Assembly: GCA_022013235.1 (NCBI GenBank)
Contig: JAKLQR010000205.1
Location: 1 to 5,611, forward strand
Length of the DNA: 5,611 bases
From: Thermodesulfovibrionales bacterium
GTDB lineage: Bacteria; Nitrospirota; Thermodesulfovibrionia; Thermodesulfovibrionales; SM23-35
Direction of reading: 5' to 3'
In this document: positions 1 through 5,237 of the stretch, one piece after another
Layout: every line of letters begins with the position of its first letter
How positions within the stretch are numbered: the stretch's first letter is position 1
The notes under the pieces: generated by a model
What the model was told of the DNA's origin: nothing
Databases searched by the model: none
What the model saw: only the letters and a program-made list of their open reading frames with translations
Program-made: the position numbers and the translations under genes

Positions 1-368
1 GGTCCCCGGAAAACGAGCCTCTCCGCTTCAGGGTGGGGGAACGGGAAGTTATCGCAGGCCTTGAAAAAGCAGTCACCGGCTTGAAAGCCGGTGAATCAAA
101 GACCGAAAAAGTGCCCGCCGTTCTGGCATATGGTCCATACCATGATGAATGGGTTCTGGATATCCCCAAAGACAAACTGACGGAGGGCATGAAGACCGAA
201 GTAGGGCTTAGGGTCGAACTTTTGGGGGAGAACGGGAAATCTTTTGACGCTGCCATAAAGCATGTTTCTTCGTCTTCTGTGACGCTGGACTTCAATCATC
301 CGCTTGCAGGAAAAGACCTGACTTTTGAGATCACTCTGCTGGAAGTTCAATCTGCAAAAGCAGAATAA
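1..368 (+). CDS. FKBP-type peptidyl-prolyl isomerase, SlyD-like (5' end cut by window edge)
   Basis: Catalyses cis-trans isomerisation of prolyl bonds and acts as a cytosolic folding chaperone. The reading frame is open from position 3 to the TAA at 366-368 and gives 121 residues; the true start lies to the left of the window. Visible residues 7-30 carry the FKBP core (PLRFRVGE, then VIAGLEKAVTGLKAGE), followed by AYGPY at 42-46. Residues from about 47 to 97 form the insert-in-flap chaperone domain that separates SlyD-like proteins from plain FKBPs. The hallmark NHPLAGKDLTFEITLLEV (98-115) then closes the FKBP fold. The protein stops six residues later, so it lacks the long histidine- and cysteine-rich metal-binding tail of E. 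coli SlyD, as many short SlyD homologues do. A GTG at 33-35 is not the start, because the FKBP fold clearly continues upstream of it. No signal peptide can be judged. Confidence 0.93.
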   Translation, partial: SPENEPLRFRVGEREVIAGLEKAVTGLKAGESKTEKVPAVLAYGPYHDEWVLDIPKDKLTEGMKTEVGLRVELLGENGKSFDAAIKHVSSSSVTLDFNHPLAGKDLTFEITLLEVQSAKAE

Positions 369-381
369 CGGTTGAACGCGG

Positions 382-400
382 GAGAAAACAGCGTTTTCTC
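382..400. other. Short perfect hairpin just after the FKBP gene
   Basis: GAGAAAAC (382-389) and GTTTTCTC (393-400) form an 8-bp perfect stem around a 3-base loop, 14 bases after the FKBP stop codon. No run of T follows on the plus strand (TCAGGTGG follows), so it is not a classical intrinsic terminator. It could be a transcript-end stabiliser or a weak terminator. Confidence 0.4.
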
Positions 401-419
401 TCAGGTGGCACAGATCACT

Positions 420-452
420 ATAATCTTTTCATAATCTCTTCATTATTCCTTC
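420..452. repeat. 11-bp tandem repeat, three units
   Basis: Three successive units are visible: ATAATCTTTTC (420-430), ATAATCTCTTC (431-441) and ATTATTCCTTC (442-452). The first two differ at one base, and the third differs from the second at three. A more decayed fourth unit, ATATTTTTGTA, may occupy 453-463. The plus strand is pyrimidine-rich. The period is close to one helical turn, so the A/T runs lie on the same face of the DNA. Confidence 0.6.
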
Positions 453-498
453 ATATTTTTGTATTACTCTATATTCATGATTCAACGTTACCCTCAAA

Positions 499-530
499 GC
501 AACTGATTACCCCTTCAGTTGCCTTTTTCT
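499..530 (+). terminator. Intrinsic (Rho-independent) terminator
   Basis: GCAACTGA (499-506) pairs perfectly with TCAGTTGC (515-522) across an 8-base loop, and CTTTTTCT follows directly (523-530). It is the best terminator in the window and is oriented to end plus-strand transcripts. Its distance of about 130 bases from the FKBP stop implies a long 3' untranslated region or a separate short transcript ending here. Confidence 0.75.
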
Positions 531-539
531 ACACCATAA

Positions 540-571
540 GCGGGCAGCCTGACCCTCCTTAGGCTGCCCGC
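540..571. other. Strong GC-rich hairpin, possible second terminator
   Basis: GCGGGCAGCCT (540-550) and AGGCTGCCCGC (561-571) are exact reverse complements, giving an 11-bp stem with a 10-base loop. It sits 10 bases after the T-run of the preceding terminator. Only a loose pyrimidine stretch (ACATCTCTTTC) follows on the plus strand, so it may be a backup terminator or an RNA-stabilising stem. Its stem is longer and more GC-rich than that of the preceding terminator. Confidence 0.6.
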
Positions 572-593
572 ACATCTCTTTCACTTCTGCCAT

Positions 594-603
594 ATACGCG
601 TAT
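594..603. other. Perfect 10-bp palindrome ATACGCGTAT
   Basis: ATACGCGTAT reads the same on both strands. It lies in the upstream region of the TPR gene, about 150 bases before its start. It could be a binding site for a dimeric regulator, but a single 10-bp palindrome can also arise by chance. The rest of 572-700 shows no gene and no convincing promoter. Confidence 0.25.
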
Positions 604-716
604 TACGTTTCTCTCAGTCCCAAATGCAAGGAATAAAATCCCGGTAGAATCTGAAGCATACATCGTATGACAATAGAGATTCCCGGATTCTATAAAGAGC
701 AATACCATGATGACTA

Positions 717-745
717 TCGACATTCGCTGGAATTTATTCTACTAT
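717..745 (+). promoter_or_regulatory. Possible promoter for the TPR gene, close to its start codon
   Basis: TCGACA (717-722, five of six to the sigma-70 -35 consensus) is followed after 17 bases by TACTAT (740-745, four of six to the -10 consensus). Transcription would begin near 752, one or two bases before the ATG at 753. There is no Shine-Dalgarno sequence in the 15 bases before the ATG, which fits a leaderless transcript. The assignment rests on hexamer matches alone. Confidence 0.33.
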
Positions 746-752
746 TATTACC

Positions 753-1196
753 ATGCTGGAACAGGAAGCGGGGGATTTTTTCAGAAGAGGGCTGGAAGCG
801 CTTGAGCGGGAAGAGACAGTCGCTGCCCTTGCCTGGTTCGAGAAGGCGCTCGAACAGGAACGGTCCCCGGCATGCCTTTCCTGCTTTGCCTTCTGCATCG
901 CGCGACAAAGGGGTCAGTATAAAAAAGCGGTTTCTCTCTGTCTGGAGGCCATGCAACAGGAGCCCAATAATTCCCTGCATTACCTGAACCTCGGTAAAAT
1001 CTACCTGCTCGACAAGAACAAGGCTGAGGCAATCAAGGTGTTCAGGGAAGGGATGCGCCATCAGTCAAATGCCCAGATCATTCAGGAACTGGAAAAACTC
1101 GGGCCACGAAAACCGCCGGTTATCCCTTTTTTAAAGAGAGACAATTCCCTTAATAAATATCTCGGGATCATCCTTAGCCGGCTGAGGATTAGATAG
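753..1196 (+). CDS. Small tetratricopeptide-repeat (TPR) protein
   Basis: A 147-residue soluble protein built mostly of TPR helices, which normally form a scaffold for protein-protein contacts; the partner is unknown. Three TPR units can be read: residues about 4-37 (FFRRGLEALEREETVAALAW), 38-73 (CIARQRGQYKKAVSLCLEAM) and 74-107 (YLNLGKIYLLDKNKAEAIKV). The C-terminal tail, LEKLGPRKPPVIPFLKRDNS (113-132) followed by NKYLGIILSRLRIR, resembles a conserved tail I recall from small TPR proteins of Geobacter-like and Nitrospirota-like bacteria. The second repeat has an unusual cysteine cluster (C41, C44, C48, with C63 nearby). No signal peptide or membrane segment is visible. ATG 753 is the only sensible start: the frame is closed by TGA at 711-713 and no GTG, TTG or ATG lies between. 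It has no Shine-Dalgarno. It appears to be a single-gene transcript. Confidence 0.85.
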   Translation: MLEQEAGDFFRRGLEALEREETVAALAWFEKALEQERSPACLSCFAFCIARQRGQYKKAVSLCLEAMQQEPNNSLHYLNLGKIYLLDKNKAEAIKVFREGMRHQSNAQIIQELEKLGPRKPPVIPFLKRDNSLNKYLGIILSRLRIR

Positions 1197-1232
1197 AGTC
1201 TGTCCTTATACGCAGAATTTGTCATCCTCCGG

Positions 1233-1257
1233 ATCCCCTCCTTGGTAAAAAGGGGAT
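1233..1257. repeat. Short palindrome after the TPR gene, repeat-like
   Basis: ATCCCCT (1233-1239) and AGGGGAT (1251-1257) form a 7-bp stem with an 11-base loop (CCTTGGTAAAA). It lies 37 bases after the TPR stop codon. AT-rich sequence with a few T follows, so it could serve as a weak terminator. The 'CCCCTCCTTGGTAAAAAGGGG' style of sequence resembles short intergenic repeats found in many bacterial genomes, but only one copy is in this window. Confidence 0.4.
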
Positions 1258-1279
1258 ATATTTCTGCAGTTACCGCGCA

Positions 1280-1446
1280 GTTATTACTCCGGCAAGTAAA
1301 AAGATGAAAGATTTACAGTACTGTCATTCCGGCTTGTCCGGAATCCTTCTTCGGTTCTTGTCTGCATGCGCCTATATCCGGAAGGATTCCCGACGCGCTT
1401 CACTTGCGGGAATGACATTAAGGTATTTAGTTGCCGGAGCAATAAT
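1280..1446. repeat. Nested palindromic intergenic element (MITE- or REP-like), about 167 bp
   Basis: Outer arms TTATTACTCCGGCAA (1281-1295) and TTGCCGGAGCAATAA (1431-1445) are inverted repeats matching at 14 of 15 positions; a further TAAA/TTTA pairing (1297-1300 with 1426-1429) extends them. Inside, TGTCATTCC (1322-1330) and GGAATGACA (1409-1417) are exact reverse complements, as are GGAATCCTTC (1340-1349) and GAAGGATTCC (1381-1390). Each half also has its own hairpin: ATTCCGG/CCGGAAT (1326-1344) and ATTCCCG/CGGGAAT (1386-1413). There is no reading frame for a transposase. The GTCATTCC...GGAATGAC core is of a kind seen as dispersed repeats in several bacterial groups. Copy number in the genome cannot be judged from one window. 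Confidence 0.7.
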
Positions 1447-1455
1447 GTTCTTTAT

Positions 1456-1483
1456 TTGACGAAGGACTACTTTACATTTTAAT
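1456..1483 (+). promoter_or_regulatory. Promoter of tyrS, placed almost at the start codon
   Basis: TTGACG (1456-1461, five of six) is followed after 16 bases by TTTAAT (1478-1483, five of six). Transcription would start near 1490, only two or three bases before the ATG at 1493. No Shine-Dalgarno is present before the ATG. I see no T-box motif or specifier stem: the upstream sequence is taken up by the palindromic element, so tRNA-sensing control of the usual Firmicutes kind is unlikely. Confidence 0.45.
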
Positions 1484-1492
1484 ATATCTCCT

Positions 1493-2698
1493 ATGCTTTC
1501 ACCGGACAAACAACTTGAGAGAATAAAAAGAGGGGCTCTTGAGATAATCGTCGAAGAAGAGTTCCTGAAGAAGCTCGAAAAATCGTGTGCTGAAAACAGG
1601 CCTCTCATCATTAAGGCAGGGTTTGATCCCACGGCGCCTGACATCCATCTCGGACACACTGTGCTTCTAGAAAAGATGCGTCAGTTCCAGGAACTGGGGC
1701 ATCAGGTGGTTTTCCTCATCGGAGATTTTACCGGTATGATCGGTGATCCCACCGGAAGGTCGGAGACGAGAAAGCCGCTTACAAAGGAAGATGTCATCAG
1801 GAATGCTGAAACTTACAAAAAACAGGTGTTCAAGATTCTCGATCCGGGGAAGACGGAAGTTACGTTCAACAGCGAATGGCTCGGAAAGATGAGCGTTGCG
1901 GATTTTCTCAAGCTTGGCGCGATGCAGACTGTTGCCCGGATGCTGGAGCGTGAGGATTTCAAGAAGAGGTACGAGAATCAGCAGGATATAACGATCCTTG
2001 AATTCTATTATCCTTTGTTCCAGGCGTACGACTCGGTTTATCTGAAAGCGGATGTCGAACTCGGAGGCACAGACCAGAAATTCAATATCCTGATGGGGAG
2101 AACGCTGCAGAGGAAGATGGGCGTACCGGAGCAGTCGGTTGTGCTGATGCCTCTGCTTGAAGGTCTCGACGGGGTGAACAAGATGTCCAAGAGCCTCGGG
2201 AACTACATCGGGATCGATGAGGCCCCTCAGGAGATGTACGGGAAAATCATGTCCGTAAGCGATGAACTCATGCTCAGGTACTACGAACTGCTGAGCCATA
2301 TCTCACTGGAAGAACTGCATGCATTGAAAAATGGATTGCAGAGCGGGACCGTCCATCCGAAAAAGGCGAAGCAGGAGCTTGCAGCCGAGATAGTGGAGAG
2401 ATACTGGGGGCGTGAGGAGGCTCTGAAAGCAAAGGAAGAGTTCGATCAGATATTCAGACAGAAAGGACTACCTGACGAAATCCCGGTTGGGAAAATTTCT
2501 CTCGAAAACAACTGGCTCCCTCAGATTATGAAAGACACCGGCCTCGCGAAGAGCACGAGTGAAGCGATACGGCTTATCAGGCAGGGCGGGGTGAAGGTGA
2601 ATGACAATGCGGTTACCGATGCAGATGCACGGTTAGAGAAGGGTGAGTTTATTCTTAAAGTGGGGAAAAGGAGATTTTGCAAGGTCATCGTGTCATAA
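1493..2698 (+). CDS. tyrS: Tyrosyl-tRNA synthetase (TyrZ-type)
   Basis: Class I aminoacyl-tRNA synthetase that charges tRNA-Tyr with tyrosine using ATP in the cytosol. The protein is complete at 401 residues, the length of the bacterial TyrRS subtype often called TyrZ. The HIGH signature appears as HLGH at 52-55. The tyrosine pocket motif YxxxQxxD is Y173, Q177 and D180; GGTDQ follows at 191-195; and the KMSKS loop is exact at 230-234. The last 60 or so residues (from about 338) form an S4-type RNA-binding domain (WLPQIMKDTGLAKSTSEAIR). All catalytic signatures are intact. ATG 1493 is chosen because the frame is closed at TGA 1457-1459 and no other start codon lies between. It has no Shine-Dalgarno and may be leaderless. 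The 3' end overlaps the convergent Nudix gene by 14 bp, so no separate terminator fits between them. Confidence 0.97.
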   Translation: MLSPDKQLERIKRGALEIIVEEEFLKKLEKSCAENRPLIIKAGFDPTAPDIHLGHTVLLEKMRQFQELGHQVVFLIGDFTGMIGDPTGRSETRKPLTKEDVIRNAETYKKQVFKILDPGKTEVTFNSEWLGKMSVADFLKLGAMQTVARMLEREDFKKRYENQQDITILEFYYPLFQAYDSVYLKADVELGGTDQKFNILMGRTLQRKMGVPEQSVVLMPLLEGLDGVNKMSKSLGNYIGIDEAPQEMYGKIMSVSDELMLRYYELLSHISLEELHALKNGLQSGTVHPKKAKQELAAEIVERYWGREEALKAKEEFDQIFRQKGLPDEIPVGKISLENNWLPQIMKDTGLAKSTSEAIRLIRQGGVKVNDNAVTDADARLEKGEFILKVGKRRFCKVIVS

Positions 2699-3251
2699 GG
2701 TGTTTCCTTGCCAGATCGATAAGTCCATAAATTTTCAGATCTACGAAATTCCCCTCTGCCTGCAGTTCTGATAACCTTTCCTCAAGCTTTTCCATAGGCA
2801 CTTTTATAATCTCGATATCCTCCGCCTCATCACGCTCGCCGATCCCTTTATACTCAAGGTCCCTGGCAATATAGGCGGTAAGAATTTCACCCGACGCACC
2901 TGATGACATCGGCCCTTCGGTAAGAAAAGTCAGCTCTTTTGCACTATATCCCGTCTCTTCGCGCAATTCTCTTTCTGCCGCCTCTTCAAGCGTATCTCCT
3001 TTGTCATTCAAGCCCGCAGGGAATTCGATTACATAGTTATTGACCGGGGGCCTGAACTGTTTTGTCAGGATTGTTTCTCCCTCGTTCGTAACAGGGACAA
3101 TCACTACAATACCCTTGCAGTTCACCCGTTCAAAGGCTTCCCATTGCCTTTCCACGCCGTATGCGTCGACATATGTGGCCAGTATGAAACGAAGAAATTT
3201 TCCTTCAAGGAGCGTTTTCTTTTCTTTGATGAAAGGGGTCTTAGTTCTCAC
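2685..3251 (-). CDS. Nudix hydrolase, NUDT5/ADP-ribose pyrophosphatase-like
   Basis: Probably hydrolyses ADP-ribose or a related nucleoside diphosphate sugar to a mononucleotide and a phosphosugar, a cytosolic clearing step. The protein has 188 residues, normal for ADP-ribose pyrophosphatases. FRPPVNNYVIEFPAG at 66-80 matches the family's substrate loop. The Nudix box spans 80-102 (G80, then RELREETGY at 94-102) with metal-binding E95, E98 and E99 present. The first box glutamate is aspartate (D86), a conservative change. GPMSSGASGE (113-122) corresponds to the post-box loop that helps define ADP-ribose specificity. The GTG start (3249-3251) overlaps the TGA stop of the upstream kinase as GTGA, so translation is probably coupled; AAAGAG a few bases upstream is only a weak ribosome site. 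The 3' end runs 14 bp into tyrS on the opposite strand. The exact substrate is inferred from resemblance, not shown. Confidence 0.9.
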   Translation of the reverse strand: MRTKTPFIKEKKTLLEGKFLRFILATYVDAYGVERQWEAFERVNCKGIVVIVPVTNEGETILTKQFRPPVNNYVIEFPAGLNDKGDTLEEAAERELREETGYSAKELTFLTEGPMSSGASGEILTAYIARDLEYKGIGERDEAEDIEIIKVPMEKLEERLSELQAEGNFVDLKIYGLIDLARKHLMTR

Positions 3252-5062
3252 TCGGTCTCTTTGTAAATCGGGATCGAAACACGGAAGGTCGTTGAATGAT
3301 CATCGGTCGAGACCTCGAGCTTCCCGTGAATGGCCTGGATGAACCGATAGATGATATTGAGCCCCCGTCCTTTTACCTCACCGCTCTGTATCTGTGTTAT
3401 CTTTTCTTCAGGTATCCTGCCTGTGTTCCGGATTTCGAAACAGGCCATGTCGTCGGAACGGTAGCTCCTGATCGCAAGTTCTCCCCCTTGTTCAGGGATT
3501 GCTTTTGTGGCATTGTCAAGAAGATTGTCCAGTACGCGTTCGAATCCGAACGGAGAGCAGAATACGAATAATTGTGGTTGTAACTCATCCTGGACGAGTA
3601 TAATATTTGTTCTCTTCTGTTCCCTGATTGCTTCCTCGTTGATCCTGAAACGGTTTTTCAATATCAAGGTAAGATCGAGGACCCGTTCACGGCCTTCGAT
3701 ATTCGGATAGATGGCAAGTTCCTGCATCCTCGTGGTTTCCTGGGTAATAATATCAAGGTATTCGTTGATCCTGTCTTTTACGCTGTTCAGGTCCTCTGTC
3801 TGAAGGAGTTTCCTTGCCCTTTTCGCAAACCCGGCGATAGCGATCCCCGGATTTTTGAAATCATGGAGCACGTCATCGAGTTTTTCAATCCTGAGCGCTT
3901 TCATAATCTCTTTTCCGAAAAAGTTCAGGAGTTCGATCTCATGGTCTGTGAACTCACGGCGGCGGTCTGTGTTATAGAAGACGAGGAAATAGTTGATCTC
4001 GTCCTTTGCCCTGAGCGGGATCAAAAGGACCGACTTGACCCCGTGTCTGGCTGCATACCGCTTCAGTTCTTCATCGGCCAATCTGCTTTTCAGAGGGTCT
4101 TTGAGAAAGATATACGATGCGTTGATCCGTTCAAACTCATAATCGTTATACTGTTCGGACTGATTGATCAGTACGTCAAAGTAAGGATGGTCTTTCACCA
4201 AGAACCTGCAGGTCGGATCGTGGATATCCTGACCGACAGGGTATTCCAGTTCTGTCTGGACATATCTTCTGTCAGGTGTGACGGAAAAAAGGGCGCAGCT
4301 TTGAATCTGGATGATAGTCACCAACTCGGGGATCATCATCCGGAAAACATCCCGCATCTTGATCCCTTCACGATGGCTGAGCTTTACGAATATCTTCTCA
4401 ACGATTTTTTCTTTCTGGATGTTCAGCTTCTGGAGGTCAAGGATGCGTTTCTTCGCGAGCACATAACTCACTCTCCTGGACATAAGCTCTGCGTTTGCTA
4501 CCTCGAGAGGATCGAATTCCTTATCGTTTTCTTTGTAATAAATCTGTATCGTGCCCTGGATATCTCCTTCGTTCGCGAGGAAACCGGGTATGTGTATCGG
4601 TATTGCCATCAGGGAGTTGAAGCCATGCTCCCTGACGATATCCTTGTTTTTGTAATCGGGCTCGAGGAGTATATTCGGCACAAGAAAGCTTTTGCCGCTT
4701 GTAATGACTCTCCCGGCTACCGATTGTTCGAGAGGGATGCTTTCCTGCCTGTTCTTCTCCGCGTACTGAAATGAACCGAACGCGACAAGCCTGCCGGTCT
4801 GCGGGTCGAATATCCGGATGGAAGCCGCTGCAGCATTGAGAAACCGCACCATTTTATTTGCAGCGGCCTCAAGGATTTCCTTCCACTCGAGGGCAGGATT
4901 TATGCTGATAACTTCCTCGACCATTCTGACCACCTTTTCAATGTGGGTAGCGAGACAATGTTTTCTGAGGTAGACAGCGAGATCGTCGACCTCCTGATCA
5001 GACAAATTACATCTGCTCAGAATGGGACTGGACTTAAGATATTGGAGTAAAATTTTATCCAT
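3248..5062 (-). CDS. Soluble GAF-domain sensor histidine kinase
   Basis: Cytosolic two-component sensor that should autophosphorylate a histidine in response to a ligand or redox signal; no response regulator is in the window. From ATG 5062 the protein has 604 residues. A helical N-terminal region (1-55) is followed by GAF domain 1 (about 55-205, with SVAGRVITSGKSFLVPN), a helical linker, GAF domain 2 (about 235-390, with GVKSVLLIPLRAKDEINYFL), and a dimerisation/phosphoacceptor domain with H400 in LHDFKNP. The ATPase domain has an N box (ERVLDNLLDNATKAI, N517) and a G2 box (KGRGLN, 564-569). The G1 box reads RNTGRIP (545-551), with Asn where Asp is usual. No membrane segment is visible. An in-frame TTG at 5113 would add 17 residues but lies inside the promoter, so ATG 5062 is preferred. 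It overlaps the Nudix gene by four bases (GTGA). Confidence 0.9.
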   Translation of the reverse strand: MDKILLQYLKSSPILSRCNLSDQEVDDLAVYLRKHCLATHIEKVVRMVEEVISINPALEWKEILEAAANKMVRFLNAAAASIRIFDPQTGRLVAFGSFQYAEKNRQESIPLEQSVAGRVITSGKSFLVPNILLEPDYKNKDIVREHGFNSLMAIPIHIPGFLANEGDIQGTIQIYYKENDKEFDPLEVANAELMSRRVSYVLAKKRILDLQKLNIQKEKIVEKIFVKLSHREGIKMRDVFRMMIPELVTIIQIQSCALFSVTPDRRYVQTELEYPVGQDIHDPTCRFLVKDHPYFDVLINQSEQYNDYEFERINASYIFLKDPLKSRLADEELKRYAARHGVKSVLLIPLRAKDEINYFLVFYNTDRRREFTDHEIELLNFFGKEIMKALRIEKLDDVLHDFKNPGIAIAGFAKRARKLLQTEDLNSVKDRINEYLDIITQETTRMQELAIYPNIEGRERVLDLTLILKNRFRINEEAIREQKRTNIILVQDELQPQLFVFCSPFGFERVLDNLLDNATKAIPEQGGELAIRSYRSDDMACFEIRNTGRIPEEKITQIQSGEVKGRGLNIIYRFIQAIHGKLEVSTDDHSTTFRVSIPIYKETE

Positions 5063-5103
5063 GACAAAATTTCCGGATGCTGAGATATAAGGCTTTACTA
5101 ATA

Positions 5104-5132
5104 ATGATAGCAAAGGGAAGGGGGAGGGTCAA
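5104..5132 (-). promoter_or_regulatory. Promoter of the kinase-Nudix operon
   Basis: On the minus strand, TTGACC (5132-5127, five of six) and TATCAT (5109-5104, five of six) are separated by exactly 17 bases. Transcription would begin near 5097, giving a leader of about 35 bases before ATG 5062-5060. This places the upstream TTG at 5113 outside the transcript and decides the kinase start. GGAAA about 10 bases before the ATG is a weak ribosome site. Confidence 0.65.
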
Positions 5133-5144
5133 CTTTCTGAGGGA

Positions 5145-5155
5145 GGTAGTCTACC
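5145..5155. promoter_or_regulatory. Small palindrome upstream of the kinase promoter
   Basis: GGTAG-T-CTACC is a perfect inverted repeat around one central base. Its centre is about 53 bases upstream of the predicted kinase transcription start, just behind the -35 box, a usual place for an activator site. The half-site is short, so chance cannot be excluded. The rest of 5156-5237 is AT-rich with small overlapping palindromes (ATTCATGAAT at 5163-5172) and no clear terminator for the ferredoxin gene. Confidence 0.25.
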
Positions 5156-5237
5156 CCAGGTTATTCATGAATTCACGGATGAATACTATGTCTTTTCACG
5201 GTAAGCATAGAGTATGAATAATGTGGGATAGAATAGG

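Noticed and set aside
667..987. Plus-strand frame overlapping the TPR gene, starting MTIEIPGF
   Set aside because: The start recalls HAD-like P-type ATPase-related proteins, but the similarity ends after about eight residues. The rest is Arg/Ser/Pro-rich, out-of-frame translation of the TPR gene.
1281..1446. T-box riboswitch before tyrS
   Set aside because: No T-box sequence (TGGNACCGCG type) or specifier stem is seen; the structure is a symmetric repeat and ends before the promoter.
1280..1446. CRISPR array
   Set aside because: Repeats are inverted, not direct, with no regularly spaced copies.
1667..2299. Minus-strand open frame (210 codons) opposite tyrS
   Set aside because: It is a mirror of the conserved tyrS coding sequence, with no recognisable domain.
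3863..4774. Long plus-strand open frame (303 codons) opposite the kinase gene
   Set aside because: It lies wholly antisense to a well-supported kinase with recognisable GAF and phosphoacceptor domains. Its translation shows no family motif and it has no promoter or ribosome site.
5060..5113. TTG 5113 as the kinase start (621 residues)
   Set aside because: It lies between the -35 and -10 boxes of the promoter and has no ribosome site; ATG 5062 is downstream of the predicted transcript start.
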